Of a DNA stretch of 64,000 bases, positions 9,219 through 19,357 are shown one piece after another. The translations under genes were made by a program, and so were the position numbers. Position 1 is the stretch's first letter. Each line of letters starts with the position of its first letter. The notes below the pieces were generated by a model. The model made no database searches, was not told where the DNA came from, and saw only the letters and a program-made list of their open reading frames with translations. Source of the DNA: JAWLAT01 sp041395325 (GTDB lineage: Bacteria; Pseudomonadota; Gammaproteobacteria; Xanthomonadales; SZUA-5); the NCBI GenBank assembly GCA_041395325.1, contig JAWLAT010000013.1, positions 62,001 to 126,000 of the forward strand. The letters are read 5' to 3'.

Positions 9219-9246
9219 CCCTGGGCCCTGAGCCCTGGGCCCTGAT
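9219..9246 (+). repeat. CCCTNNN heptad repeat, copy 4
   Basis: CCCT starts at 9219, 9226, 9233 and 9240, spaced exactly seven bases, with triplets GGG, GAG, GGG and GAT. It touches the 3' end of the leftward amidohydrolase gene, in a convergent gap. Confidence 0.82.
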
Positions 9247-9247
9247 C

Positions 9248-12200
9248 TCAGGGATGCGCACCCTTCGGGCAATGACACACCGCGGTCGGGCCCATGCGGC
9301 CGAAGCCGGCGGCCTGGGCGCGGCCGACGCCATGGCGCTGCCAATAGAACTCCGGTGCCGGCTTCGCCACCGGGGCAATCTGCGCCATTGTCTGTGAGTC
9401 GAACAGCTGACCGTTGACCATGGTTTGCTCGACCTGCTCGAGCACCATCAGATCCTCCAACGGGTTGCCCGGCAGCACCAGCAGGTCGGCCAGCTTGCCC
9501 ACCTCCAGGCTGCCCAGATCGGCATCCAGGCCCAGATAGCGGGCACCGGCGATGGTGCCGGCTTCCAGCACCTGGGCGTTGGGCATGCCGCCCTGGCCAA
9601 TCAGCCACATTTCCCACAGCGTGCCCAGACCCTGCATCTGGCCATGACCGCCGACCATGATCGGTACGCCGGCCTGGCGCAGTGCGTTGACCGATTCGGA
9701 CACGGTGATGTGGAAGTACTCCGATTCCGGTGCTTTCTGGCGGCGGATCGAGCGGCCGTCCAGCGCTTCGCTGGGGAAGAAGTTCAGCAGTCGCTGCTTT
9801 TGCCAGACGTCCGAATGCTCGTACCACCAGTACTCGCCGCTGAGGCCGCCGTAGGCGACCACCAGCGTCGGCGTGTTGCCCACCTGGGTGCGCGACCACA
9901 GCCCGATCATGTCGGCATACAGCGGCGCCACCGGCAGGTTGTGTTCCACGCCGGTGCTGCCGTCGATGATCATCGACAGGTTGTGGAAGAAGGTGCTGCC
10001 ACCTTCCATCACCACGATCATGCCCAGTTCGCGAGCGGCCTGATTGATCTGCTGGCGCTGGTCGCGGCGCGGCTGGTTGTAGCTCTTCACCGACCACGCA
10101 CCCTGCGCCTTGAGGCGCTTCAGATGGTGACGGGCATCGTCGAGCGAATCGACCATGGCGCGGAAATCGCCGTCGGCGCCGTAGAGGATCGTGCCGGTGG
10201 AATAGACGCGCGGGCCGGTGATGACGCCCGAGCGGACCATCTCGGCCTGGGTGAACACTTCCTGGGTGTTGGCCGAGGGATCGTGCGTGGTGGTCACGCC
10301 ATAGGCGAGGTTGGCGTAGTAGGACCAGTTCTGCTGCGCCGACGGGCCGTTGAAGAAGTGATTGGCGTGCGCGTGCACATCGATGATGCCCGGCATGATG
10401 GTCTTGCCCTGCACGTCGATGCGGCGGGCACCGGCAGGCACGCTGACTTCGCTGCTCGGACCGATGGCGCTGATTCGGTTGCCGTCGACGATGATCGTGC
10501 CGTCGTCAATGACGGCGCCATCGTGCTGGGTCAACAGCCGCGCACCGACCAGGGCGAGCTGTCCTTGCGGCTTGGCGGTGGGCAGACTCAGTGTGATGGT
10601 CATTGGCTTCAGATCGCCGGCCTCGGGCAACTTCTCCGGTGCGCCCTGGACGAAGGCAAAACTGTCCTTCAGATCGCGACTGTAATAGGCCGGGCCGACC
10701 AGCCAGTGCAGCGACTGGTTGTTGCCGGACCAGTGCAGATACTGCCCGGCCTCGCCCGACAACTTGCGCACCGGCAGGGCCTTGCTGTCACGGCCCAATG
10801 AGACCGCCGCGCCGGTGTCCGGGAACGGCGCCACATAGGCGTTGAACAGCTCGGTCCAGGCGATCCACTTCCCGTCCGGGCTCGGCACCAGCTGATCGGC
10901 GTACTTCAGCTTGAAGTGCTCGCGCGGCTCGGCGCCGGCCAGATCGACGCTCTTGTAGAGCTTCTCCAGCCCGCCACCGGTGAGGAACTGCACCCGCTTG
11001 CCATCGGCCGAGAAGCGCGGGTCGTAGCCGTCCCTGGCCACGCGCGTCGGCGTACCGCCAGCGCTGTTGACCCAATAGACGCCCGTTTCCAGCCCGAAGC
11101 GGAAATCGACCAGATTGCCACCGGTCTGCTTGCTGTAGACCACCCGGCTGCCATCGGGCGAGAAGCGCGGGTTGAAGTAGAAGCCGGGCTCCAGTGTCAG
11201 TTCCAGACGGGCACCGCTGGCGCGATCCAGTCGGACGACCTGACTGAGCGAACGATCATCGAAGCGCACATAGACGATGGCGCTGCCATCGGGCGCGTAG
11301 TCCGGGCTGTACTCGAAACCGCTGTCGTCAGTCAGGCGCTCCGGCGCGCCATTGGGCAGGGCCATCCGGTACAGCGATCCGGCGGCATGGAAGAGCAGTT
11401 CGCTGCCGTCCGGTGAGCGCGCCACATCGCGGATCATGCGGGCCTGGAAGGGGGCATCGTCGATTCGCCGACTGGCACGCACCGGCTCGTCCAGGGTCTG
11501 GTCGACGTCGGCGCTGAAGGGGATCTGGCTGGCCTGGCCGCTGGCCACATCCACGCGCCACAGCTTGCCCTGCGCCCAGATCACGATCGATTGGCCGTCG
11601 GGCGTGAAGTCGTAGTTCGGATAGACGCCGAAGATCGCCCAGGCTTCCTGCTGATCGTGACTGAGGCCATCCCATAGCGGGCGGTAGTCACCCGTCTTGA
11701 GGTCGAACAGGCTCAACACGCTCTTGTCACCCACGCGGCGAACGAAGGCCAGTGAACGGCCATCCGGCGAAGGCTGCGGTCGCACCGCGCCACCGGGCAG
11801 GCGGATCAGATCGATCAACTCGCCATTGTCTCGATCCAGTCGGCGGATCGCGTAGATGCCTTCATGCGGATTCTTGTTGTACTGGAAGGTCGGGCCGCGG
11901 CTGACGTCCTCGGAGAAATAGACGTAGCGACCGTCGGGGGAGAACACCGGCTCGCCGGCATCCTGCTGCTCGTTCTTGCGCTTCGTCAGCTGCAGGCCTT
12001 CGCGGCCGCTGCTGTCGCTGGCACCGGTGTGGTACAGCCACATCTCGCCCGCGCCGAGCGAGCGCAGTTCGGTGAAGTGCTTGCGGGCGACCACATACTG
12101 ACCGTCCGGACTCCAATTCGGGTTGTTGAGCAGGCGGAAGCTCTCGGCCGTCAGCGCCTTCGCCTGGCTGCCATCGGCGTTCATCAGCCAGATGTTGTCG

Positions 12201-12541
12201 CCGCCGCCAGCATCGGAGGTGTAGGCGATGCGGCGACCGTCCGGGGAGAACTGCGGCTGGATCTGCAGTGCCTTGCCCGAGGCGATCCGGCGCGCCTGGC
12301 CGCCCTCAATCGGCAGCGTGTACAGATCCCCCAGCAGATCGAAGACGATGGTCTGGCCATCCGGACTGACGTCCAGATTCATCCAGGTGCCTTCCTCGAC
12401 CGTGAAACGGGCGCGGACGGTCTTGCCGCGCGGGGCATTGACGTCCCACTTGGCTTCATCGTCGGTCTTCTTCGCCGCGTGGGCGGCGGGCAGGGCGAGC
12501 AGCGCGCCCAGCAGCGTGGAGAGCAGCAATCGCATCGTCAT
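9248..12541 (-). CDS. Exported amidohydrolase fused to a TolB/WD40-like propeller
   Basis: About 1097 residues. A signal peptide (to AAHA) is followed by roughly 600 residues of PD40/TolB-type blades, seen as repeated S-P-D-G-x and F-S-P-D-G-R-R motifs, then an amidohydrolase domain from about residue 660. The metal motif H-x-H of D-V-H-A-H-A-N-H lies near residue 720, and later GGH and a C-terminal D-L-G-S-L-E-V-G-K-L-A-D-L-L-V-L segment complete the composite. Similar fusions are usually annotated as amidohydrolase or prolidase-like exported enzymes that may act on peptides or modified amino acids; the substrate is unknown. There is no obvious operon partner. Confidence 0.88.
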   Translation of the reverse strand: MTMRLLLSTLLGALLALPAAHAAKKTDDEAKWDVNAPRGKTVRARFTVEEGTWMNLDVSPDGQTIVFDLLGDLYTLPIEGGQARRIASGKALQIQPQFSPDGRRIAYTSDAGGGDNIWLMNADGSQAKALTAESFRLLNNPNWSPDGQYVVARKHFTELRSLGAGEMWLYHTGASDSSGREGLQLTKRKNEQQDAGEPVFSPDGRYVYFSEDVSRGPTFQYNKNPHEGIYAIRRLDRDNGELIDLIRLPGGAVRPQPSPDGRSLAFVRRVGDKSVLSLFDLKTGDYRPLWDGLSHDQQEAWAIFGVYPNYDFTPDGQSIVIWAQGKLWRVDVASGQASQIPFSADVDQTLDEPVRASRRIDDAPFQARMIRDVARSPDGSELLFHAAGSLYRMALPNGAPERLTDDSGFEYSPDYAPDGSAIVYVRFDDRSLSQVVRLDRASGARLELTLEPGFYFNPRFSPDGSRVVYSKQTGGNLVDFRFGLETGVYWVNSAGGTPTRVARDGYDPRFSADGKRVQFLTGGGLEKLYKSVDLAGAEPREHFKLKYADQLVPSPDGKWIAWTELFNAYVAPFPDTGAAVSLGRDSKALPVRKLSGEAGQYLHWSGNNQSLHWLVGPAYYSRDLKDSFAFVQGAPEKLPEAGDLKPMTITLSLPTAKPQGQLALVGARLLTQHDGAVIDDGTIIVDGNRISAIGPSSEVSVPAGARRIDVQGKTIMPGIIDVHAHANHFFNGPSAQQNWSYYANLAYGVTTTHDPSANTQEVFTQAEMVRSGVITGPRVYSTGTILYGADGDFRAMVDSLDDARHHLKRLKAQGAWSVKSYNQPRRDQRQQINQAARELGMIVVMEGGSTFFHNLSMIIDGSTGVEHNLPVAPLYADMIGLWSRTQVGNTPTLVVAYGGLSGEYWWYEHSDVWQKQRLLNFFPSEALDGRSIRRQKAPESEYFHITVSESVNALRQAGVPIMVGGHGQMQGLGTLWEMWLIGQGGMPNAQVLEAGTIAGARYLGLDADLGSLEVGKLADLLVLPGNPLEDLMVLEQVEQTMVNGQLFDSQTMAQIAPVAKPAPEFYWQRHGVGRAQAAGFGRMGPTAVCHCPKGAHP

Positions 12542-12646
12542 TCCGTCGGGTCTGCAAGGAGTCGCCGACCATAGCCGAGCGCCGCCGGAATGGGGAGTGC
12601 CGCGGGCATCCGCCGGGCACCAGCGCCCGGCGGGTACCGACAGCGG

Positions 12647-14785
12647 CTATTCGAAACCGTCAGCGAACAGCTCGCACAGCCCTTCCGGATAGCGGCCCGG
12701 GGCGCCGACGTCGCCCTCGACGGAGTTCACCGAGCCGAACTCGTCGCCTGGGGCAGACAGCACCCAGGCGGCCACCTCGTTGAAGCCGGCCGCCGCACAG
12801 CCCACTTGACCGCTGACATTCTGGGTGCGGATGGTGCCGGGGTAGTCCTGGTCGCCGTAGTACAGGCGGTCCTCGGTGGCGCCGCTGGCGTTGAACAAAT
12901 GAATCTCGTCGTTGCGGCCCAGATTGTTGCCGCTGACCACGCCCAGTTCGCCGATCACCGGTACATCCGGCGACAGCGACCAGCTGGTGCGGAAGCTGGC
13001 CTCGACGGCATCGGTGATGACGGCCGACTGGCCGGGTTGCAGCACGCCAATGGCCGACAGGTCAAAGCTGCCCGGGGTGGCGTTGCCGTCGTCCAGACTC
13101 CAGCCGCTCAGATCCACCGCAGTCTGGCCCAGGTTGGTCAGCTCGATGAACTCGCCACTGCCGCCCGAGTAGGCCCATTCGGTGATGCGCACGCCGTCGT
13201 TGGAGCCGGCGAAATAGTCGAGCAGACGCGGTCCGCGCTCGGCCAGGACCGGTTCGAAGCTGAGCGAATCGAAGGCGTTGTCGGCGGTGGCCGAGACATA
13301 CCACTGCACCTGCTGGCCACGCTGCGCGGTGATGGGCAGCAGTGCCCCGTAGCGACCATCGCCCGGCGCGCCATCGCCGGAGAGGCCGTCGTCGAGCATG
13401 GGCACCGACAGATAGACCGTTGATGGCGGCGTGCGGTAGTAGAGCTGCACCTGCGTGACCGCGGCGCCGTTGGGCGCCACATCCGCGGCGATGTGCACAT
13501 CCTCGCCCGGGTCCGGGTCGGGATTCGAAGGCTCGGCATTGCTGATCGTCGGACCGGCGCTGGTCAACTCACCGATGCCCGCCAGCAAGGATGCCCGCTG
13601 GGTGATGAAGGGCTGCAGCCCGATCACGGTACCGCCGGCGAGCCCGGGCAGAGGCAGGTTGACGTTGCTGGCGAAGTTGTCGAGGAAGTTCTGATACGAG
13701 TAGAGCTTCTTCGGGTCAGCCTGCACGGCCGCATCGATCAGGTCGCGCTGAGCCAGAAACAGCGGTCCGAAGTAATCCCAGTTCAGGTCCGGCAGCACCA
13801 CACGATAGTGCGCCATGTAGCGCTGGCGCAGCTCCGGTACGGCCAGTACCCGACTGAGCACCGGCTTGTTGGAGGCGTTGAAGTTGCGGGTCAGTGACCA
13901 GTTGGCGCTGGTGAAGGTCTCGTTGGCATCGCGCTGGAGCAGGTGCATGCGACCATCCAGCGGGTCGCGATAGGTCATGAAATCGCAGCCCTTGTTGACG
14001 TAGCTGTCATCGTCGGTCAGCAGGTTTTCCAGCACCACCGACCAGATCGACGGGTCGATCGCGAACAGCAGATCGATGTTGGGCCAGCTGCCCAGCGGCT
14101 CGTTGCTGAGCACGTTGGTGACGTCGATCAGCGCCTGTACCGGGTCGGTCAGACCGCCTGTGTCCTGGATCTCGTAGATGGCATAGTTGGACGGATTGGG
14201 CCCGTTGTAGGCCAGGCCCGGCCCGTTCGGGATATTCGAGCACTTGATCCGCAGGCCGTCATCGTCGGCGAAATAGCGCCGCAGCATGCGCTTGTCGGTC
14301 TGCTGCACGTTGACGTAAACGCCCCAGTTCTGGCCGTTGAGGCTGACGACGACATTGCTGGCACGCGGATTGGGAACGAACTGCGCGACGTAGTTGTTGT
14401 AGACCACTTCGCGGACGAAGGTGGGGTCGTGAAAGGCGTTGTTGAAGTTCAGGTTGTTGTAGCCCATCACCTCCTGATCGGCGTGGACAAAGTCGACGTC
14501 CACATGCAGCGAGAACTTCTGCGAACCGCTGGGCAGCGCGGTGAAGGAGGTGTTGCCGCGAATCCGCACGCCGACGTCCTCGTAGAGGGTCCCGTCGACG
14601 GTCAGGTCGGCCTGAATGTTCGTTTCCGACGCATAGTTCTGCCGCAACAGGGTTTCCCAGTTGGCGTCGTCGAACTGGATGGCGACCTGCCGCAGCACGG
14701 TGGGGTCGTAGAAGTCCTGGGCCAGGGCGCTGGCGCCCCCGGTCAACAGACACAGCCCCGTCAGCATTGGGCACAACAGCTTCAT
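12647..14785 (-). CDS. Exported CotH-kinase-like protein with lamin-tail domain and DGFE tail
   Basis: About 712 residues. A signal peptide (to ALAQ) precedes a CotH-like domain with the motifs R-I-R-G-N-T-S-F, K-F-S-L-H-V-D, N-N-x-F-D-P-x-F-V-R-E and Q-R-D-A-N-E-T-F, the region that carries the metal-binding aspartate in CotH protein kinases. A beta-sandwich segment and a lamin-tail (LTD) domain follow, recognised by E-F-I-E-L-T-N-L-G-x-x-x-V-D-L-S-G-W-S-L-D-D. The last residues are LCELFADGFE. CotH family proteins phosphorylate secreted proteins in some organisms; that is family knowledge and activity here is untested. GGAGGA sits eight bases before the ATG at 14785, which decides the start over 14833. 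Confidence 0.87.
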   Translation of the reverse strand: MKLLCPMLTGLCLLTGGASALAQDFYDPTVLRQVAIQFDDANWETLLRQNYASETNIQADLTVDGTLYEDVGVRIRGNTSFTALPSGSQKFSLHVDVDFVHADQEVMGYNNLNFNNAFHDPTFVREVVYNNYVAQFVPNPRASNVVVSLNGQNWGVYVNVQQTDKRMLRRYFADDDGLRIKCSNIPNGPGLAYNGPNPSNYAIYEIQDTGGLTDPVQALIDVTNVLSNEPLGSWPNIDLLFAIDPSIWSVVLENLLTDDDSYVNKGCDFMTYRDPLDGRMHLLQRDANETFTSANWSLTRNFNASNKPVLSRVLAVPELRQRYMAHYRVVLPDLNWDYFGPLFLAQRDLIDAAVQADPKKLYSYQNFLDNFASNVNLPLPGLAGGTVIGLQPFITQRASLLAGIGELTSAGPTISNAEPSNPDPDPGEDVHIAADVAPNGAAVTQVQLYYRTPPSTVYLSVPMLDDGLSGDGAPGDGRYGALLPITAQRGQQVQWYVSATADNAFDSLSFEPVLAERGPRLLDYFAGSNDGVRITEWAYSGGSGEFIELTNLGQTAVDLSGWSLDDGNATPGSFDLSAIGVLQPGQSAVITDAVEASFRTSWSLSPDVPVIGELGVVSGNNLGRNDEIHLFNASGATEDRLYYGDQDYPGTIRTQNVSGQVGCAAAGFNEVAAWVLSAPGDEFGSVNSVEGDVGAPGRYPEGLCELFADGFE

Positions 14786-14899
14786 CAGAACGGTCCTCCA
14801 TGGCCATCCGGAATCGGATCTTAGGTTCAGCAACGCGGTGGCAGGCTCGGTCCGTCGTCTTGACGCGCAACTTTCACAATCTCGTCACAAAACGGCGGA

Positions 14900-16576
14900 T
14901 CATTCGAAGCCGTTGGCGAACAGCGAGTCGGCTGGCCCGAGTTCGAACGCGCCCAGATCCGGAGCGCCGCCAGCATGATCAACGTTGATGTTGGGCAACG
15001 GTTGACCGGCATCGACCGCGGCCGATGCCGCGGCCAGGGACAGGTCGGGTGGACTGTGGCGCTGCGTGGGATCGGTCGGAAAGGCGGGCGGGGTCGCGAA
15101 GCTGCCAGCCAGGCTCAGCTGCTGCGCATGCCACTCGGTGGTCAGATTGCGCAACTCGCTCAGATTGTTGAAGCTGATGGTTCCGAATCGACCGGCAAAG
15201 CCGCTGCTGCTGCCATAGCCGTTGTAGTCCAGCGAGGCGCTGGCCAGTTCCAGACTTTGCAGGTCGATCACCCGACCACTGCCGCTGGAAAAGCCGTTCC
15301 AGGTCCCGCCCGGGCCGCCAATGAACAGATTGTTGCGCGCATAGAGCGTGCCGATGGGCACACCAGGATAGGCGCCGAAGGCGTCACCGTTCTTGATCAC
15401 CGTGTTGTGCAGCAGCACATCGCCGCGACTGGTGCGGTACAACTTGAAGGCCACATGCGCGACGTTGTAGGCGCTGTTGCGCAGGAAAAAGTTGGGCCCG
15501 CCCAGCGTTGGTTGGGCGGAAAACGCGATGAAGGCATCGACCACCGTATTGCCGACACTGCGGCAGTTGTGGATGCAGAAGTCGGCCTCGATGGCGTCGT
15601 CGGCGGCCGCTTCGATGCGATTGCGCAAGATGTCGACGCTGTACTGGTCGACCGCCTCGGTGTCTTCCAGCAACGAGATGCCGTCGCGGAAGCCGACCAC
15701 GAGGTTGTCCTCGATCACATGCCCGGGGCCGGTGACGGTCACGCCCTCGCCGCGGTTGTTGCCATTGGCCCCGAAAGCCGATTCCTGCCAGATCGTCGTG
15801 CCGATCAGTTCGTTGCCGACGATGTGCAGTCGTTCACAGCGCAGGAAGCAGACGATCGTGTCGCCGTTGAACTGGGTTGGGCTGGCCTCGATGCGGCTGT
15901 TACGCACGGTGATGTCGTTCGAGCCATTGAGGCGGATCCGACCGAGCATCTGCAGGTCTTCGAGGATCCAGTGTTGGCGAAAGAACAGACCAATCTCACC
16001 GGTGATGATCGCGTCGGGGTGGCCGCGCAAAGTGATCGGCTGGCCAGCAATGCCATCCCGGCTGGGGCTGAAGCCGGCATAGCTGCCCGCGCCCAGCGTG
16101 ATGATGTCGCCAGGTTGCGCGGTACCAAGGATGCCGGCCAGGGTGGCCGGCGTCGCCGGGCGCAGCGTGCCGTCCGGATCAGGCTGTGCGGGCAGGCGAG
16201 TGCTGGCGGCGAGGAATCGAGTCTCCTGCAGCTGCCCGTCCTGCCAATGCTGCAATTCCACCTCGTACGCGGTTCCCGGCGTGAGCCCGAAGAGGCTGCC
16301 GGCGTGCCGTTGTGGCCAGCTGAAACCGCTGTTGCTGCCAGCCTGTACTGCAAAGAGCGGTAGCGCAGCACGCCATTCCGGGTTGCCGGTGGGGCGAAAG
16401 CGCACGCGGACTTCATGGCCGCTGGCAGTCGGCAGTTCCCACACCAGGCTCAGATGCTCAAAGGTGGGTGCCGGGGATTCAGGAAGCGTGCCTGCGTGAG
16501 CTGACATGGCCAGCAGCAGGGTCAGCAGGACCCACGTGGGAACCTGGCGTCTCCAGCGAAAGGGAATCGAGCGCAC
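14900..16576 (-). CDS. Exported right-handed parallel beta-helix protein with FANGFE tail
   Basis: About 558 residues from a GTG start chosen because CGGAAG precedes it and a hydrophobic signal (WVLLTLLLAMSAHA) follows directly; the longer in-frame Met starts lie inside the divergent gene's upstream region. A fibronectin-like N-terminal part gives way to PbH1-type repeats: I-T-V-R-N-S-R-I, I-V-G-N-E-L-I-G, V-I-E-D-N-L-V-V and similar N-rich coil turns. The last residues are SLFANGFE, close to the CotH protein's FADGFE tail. Such folds bind or cleave polysaccharides; no catalytic set is evident, so substrate and activity are open. Confidence 0.75.
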   Translation of the reverse strand: MRSIPFRWRRQVPTWVLLTLLLAMSAHAGTLPESPAPTFEHLSLVWELPTASGHEVRVRFRPTGNPEWRAALPLFAVQAGSNSGFSWPQRHAGSLFGLTPGTAYEVELQHWQDGQLQETRFLAASTRLPAQPDPDGTLRPATPATLAGILGTAQPGDIITLGAGSYAGFSPSRDGIAGQPITLRGHPDAIITGEIGLFFRQHWILEDLQMLGRIRLNGSNDITVRNSRIEASPTQFNGDTIVCFLRCERLHIVGNELIGTTIWQESAFGANGNNRGEGVTVTGPGHVIEDNLVVGFRDGISLLEDTEAVDQYSVDILRNRIEAAADDAIEADFCIHNCRSVGNTVVDAFIAFSAQPTLGGPNFFLRNSAYNVAHVAFKLYRTSRGDVLLHNTVIKNGDAFGAYPGVPIGTLYARNNLFIGGPGGTWNGFSSGSGRVIDLQSLELASASLDYNGYGSSSGFAGRFGTISFNNLSELRNLTTEWHAQQLSLAGSFATPPAFPTDPTQRHSPPDLSLAAASAAVDAGQPLPNINVDHAGGAPDLGAFELGPADSLFANGFE

Positions 16577-16739
16577 AGTGCTTCCGGCAATCCTGATTGA
16601 CCGATTCTGCCCGTCAATCCGAACGCCGGGTGTGCCGGCCATCGCGCGCCGAACCCGTCCGATCGCGCAAATCAGGCGCAGTTGCGGTTGCGATACTGGC
16701 CGTACACTGAAGCGGTTCGCCCCGCCCACAGGCAGCCCG

Positions 16740-17420
16740 ATGTCCCGGATATTGTTGGTGCTCTGCGCACTGCTCCTCGCACCATCGGCATGGGCCGACT
16801 CCTGGGCCATGCCGACGGCCAAGTCCTATGCGTCTCGCGATGGCCACTATCGTCTGACGATCTACCCGCGCGGATTGGCCGGCCAGCTGGCCTATTTCGA
16901 GGACAAGGTCGCCGGGGCCGAGCCTGCTGGCCAGCAGGCCGGTGGAGATGAAAGCTGCCTTGCCGAACTGGAGCGACTGGGGCCGGGCGGCTACGAGACA
17001 GTCTGGCAGCGGCCGCTGATCAACGATGTCTCGCCAGTCTCGGCGCTGGTTGATGTCAGCGGCGCGTTTGTCACCTTCGACAATTGGTTCAGCAAGGGCT
17101 ACGGCAACGATGTCATCGTCATCTACGACGCGGACGGCAACCTGGTGCGGTCCCTGGCGCTCACCGAGTTGCTTGGCGAGCACTGGTTCGAAGCCCTGCC
17201 GCGCTCGGTCAGCTCGATCTGGTGGGGCGGCGAGCACAAACTGGAGTGGGATGGACGACTGCGGCTGCTCGTGGTCGAAAGTCGCCCGAGGCAGTACGCC
17301 AGCGGCCAAGACTACGAAGCGGCCAGCGACGAGGACGATGACGATGTCGAACAGTACGTCCCATTCGTGCTCGACCTGAAAACCGGTCAGGTACTGGAGC
17401 AACCGCCGTTGTTGCGCTGA
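16740..17420 (+). CDS. Exported protein of unknown function
   Basis: A 226-residue protein with a signal peptide (MSRILLVLCALLLAPSAWA). The mature part is rich in Gly and aromatic residues with one acidic run (DEDDDDVE), and a strand pattern that includes F-D-N-W-F and V-I-V-I-Y-D-A-D-G-N-L-V. I recognise no family. It is divergent from the beta-helix gene, sharing an upstream region of about 160 bases. Confidence 0.72.
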   Translation: MSRILLVLCALLLAPSAWADSWAMPTAKSYASRDGHYRLTIYPRGLAGQLAYFEDKVAGAEPAGQQAGGDESCLAELERLGPGGYETVWQRPLINDVSPVSALVDVSGAFVTFDNWFSKGYGNDVIVIYDADGNLVRSLALTELLGEHWFEALPRSVSSIWWGGEHKLEWDGRLRLLVVESRPRQYASGQDYEAASDEDDDDVEQYVPFVLDLKTGQVLEQPPLLR

Positions 17421-17436
17421 CCTGTGGCTCGATTCC

Positions 17437-19074
17437 CTACTGGAACATCGACAGAGTCAGCGCCTTGTTGCTTTGGCCACCAGTCGGGGGCGTCCAGTCG
17501 GCCGCCAGATTCCAGCACCACAGGTGAGCCAGCGCATTGACGGCAACGGCATCCAGTTTCAGCTGGGTGAAGGTGTTGTAGAGCGGAAAGGCCAACTCGC
17601 CGGCGACATCGATCGCGCCCCTGACCTCCCAATCGAGCTGCTGCCAGAAGGCGTCGACGAAGTCGTTGTACATCCACAGCACATCGACCGTGCCACCGCC
17701 GGCCACACCAAACCAGGGGTTGGGCAGTACCGACAAAGTCTGCTTCACCACCACCGGTTCACCGTGCTGGCGCCGCTGCCACAGCGCCTGCTGCAGGGCC
17801 GGGAAGTCGCTCTCGTGGAACACCCGGTTGTGGCGGAACAGCCGGGTGGCGCCGCTGCCCGGGTCTTCGCTGTACTTCACATAGCCCTTGCCGGCGACAT
17901 AATGCAGGCCGAATAGCGGCGGAATGTCGGAGGAGACGACGATGTCGTTGCCGATCATCTGCAGCTTCTCGTCGGTGTTCACGCCCACCAGCAAGCGGCT
18001 CAGCCCGCGCGCCAGCAGCGCATTGACGCCGAGATTCTCCAGACTGCCGCCGTCGGCAAAGCGATAGGTGCGGGTGGGCACGCTGGTGCGGTTGACGATC
18101 GGGAAATAGCGATAGCGCGGCACGATGCCATTGAGCAGCGGCACGCTTTCCTCGAAGGCCTGGGCGAAGGCGGCGCTGCTGCAGCCCACGATGTCGGCCA
18201 GCGTGAAGGCGCGCTTGGCCGTGCTGACGGACACCGTGTGGTTGCCCAGATCCTTCTCGAAGGCGCCATTCATGCCCATCGAGGCGACGAGGCCGCCACC
18301 GATCGTGGCCGAGCTGCCGGGCGCCGGGAAAGGCTGGCGCACGCCGAGCATGAAGTTGGCTTCGAAGGGCACCAGATCCGAGCTGGTGCTGTCGTTGATG
18401 AAGATCGAGGTGTTGAAGACCATGAAGGGTCGTTTGCGACTGACCGAATAGAAGTCGCCCAGGCCCAGGCCGGGATTGCGGGCCAGCGTGCCGTTGCCGG
18501 CCTGCAGATAGGCCGGCGTCCAGCTGAACCAGTGCGGATCGAAATGGGTCTGCGGGTCGGGTTGCCACAGGCCATAGTCGCGCAACACGCTGTGGCCGAT
18601 CAGTCCCTGCCAGAGGTCGTCGTTGCTGTAGCCCCACTCGGCCTTGAGTCGCAGGATCTCGCCCACATCCGAGAACACGCCCAGCCGGGTAGGTACCCAG
18701 CCGAGATTGTTCGGTGGCAGCTGGTCCAGCGCAAAGGGGAGACTGCCGGTGACCGTGAGCTTGGCGGGATCGAGCACCGGCGTGCCGAGGAAATCGGCAT
18801 CGCTGATCGAAGCGGGCAGGTAGGTGTAGAGGCTGTTGGCCCAGGTGCCGCCGGAGACCGAGGAGATCGCGAAGATCTGGTCCATCAGCCCCAGATGATC
18901 CAGCGCGCGCAGCTGACCCAGCGCACAGGTCAGCGCGCGACTGCCTCCGCCGGACAGGCACAAACCGATGCTGCGGGGTGGTGCCAACAGATCCGGCGAC
19001 TGCGCCAGGATCTCGCCCTGGGTCACCGCGGTCAGCGGCAGGATCGATGCATTCAGTTGCGCGGGCAGGGTCAT
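17437..19074 (-). CDS. Patatin/cytosolic-phospholipase-A2-like lipase
   Basis: 545 residues with no signal peptide. The oxyanion-loop motif S-G-G-G-S-R is at 41-46 and the nucleophile Ser74 lies in S-V-S-G-G-T-W, followed much later by the D-G catalytic dyad aspartate in F-A-D-G-G-S-L-E-N. This arrangement resembles cytosolic phospholipase A2 (cPLA2c) and patatin hydrolases, which cut acyl esters of lipids. The middle contains a long insertion of unknown fold. GGAGG six bases before the ATG at 19074 decides the start; a longer start at 19158 has no domain. Target lipid and role unknown. Confidence 0.82.
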   Translation of the reverse strand: MTLPAQLNASILPLTAVTQGEILAQSPDLLAPPRSIGLCLSGGGSRALTCALGQLRALDHLGLMDQIFAISSVSGGTWANSLYTYLPASISDADFLGTPVLDPAKLTVTGSLPFALDQLPPNNLGWVPTRLGVFSDVGEILRLKAEWGYSNDDLWQGLIGHSVLRDYGLWQPDPQTHFDPHWFSWTPAYLQAGNGTLARNPGLGLGDFYSVSRKRPFMVFNTSIFINDSTSSDLVPFEANFMLGVRQPFPAPGSSATIGGGLVASMGMNGAFEKDLGNHTVSVSTAKRAFTLADIVGCSSAAFAQAFEESVPLLNGIVPRYRYFPIVNRTSVPTRTYRFADGGSLENLGVNALLARGLSRLLVGVNTDEKLQMIGNDIVVSSDIPPLFGLHYVAGKGYVKYSEDPGSGATRLFRHNRVFHESDFPALQQALWQRRQHGEPVVVKQTLSVLPNPWFGVAGGGTVDVLWMYNDFVDAFWQQLDWEVRGAIDVAGELAFPLYNTFTQLKLDAVAVNALAHLWCWNLAADWTPPTGGQSNKALTLSMFQ

Positions 19075-19227
19075 GACGAGCCTCCGGGTCGGCGCGCGCA
19101 CCCGCCGATCGGGCGCACTTCGATCCCGGCTGGCTGGTGCGCTAGCCCCATGGCTCACCAGCGGGATCTGCGTTCCTGCTAGCTGCCGTCAGATGGCGCG
19201 CTCTCTCACCTGATCTGCAAATTCACC

Positions 19228-19255
19228 CTTGAAATGTCCGGGCAGGCCCCCACGT
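19228..19255 (+). promoter_or_regulatory. Sigma-32 (heat-shock) type promoter of groES-groEL
   Basis: CTTGAAA (19228-19234) is followed after 13 bases by CCCCACGT (19248-19255), matching the RpoH consensus CTTGAAA-N13/14-CCCCATNT closely. It is about 100 bases before groES. There is no inverted CIRCE operator (TTAGCACTC-N9-GAGTGCTAA) in the gap, so control by RpoH rather than HrcA is inferred. Confidence 0.85.
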
Positions 19256-19357
19256 TGGCGCCACGTCATCAATGTCTGGCCCGCACCCGATCGGTGCATT
19301 CACCACCACGGCGGCGATGAATATCAAAACTTTCAACCGCTTAGAGAGAGATCAAGC

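Noticed and set aside
9425..10801. Long plus-strand frame inside the amidohydrolase gene
   Set aside because: It is antisense to a strongly supported exported enzyme and its translation resembles no family.
19200..19357. CIRCE operator upstream of groES
   Set aside because: No TTAGCACTC inverted repeat is present; only the sigma-32 type promoter fits.
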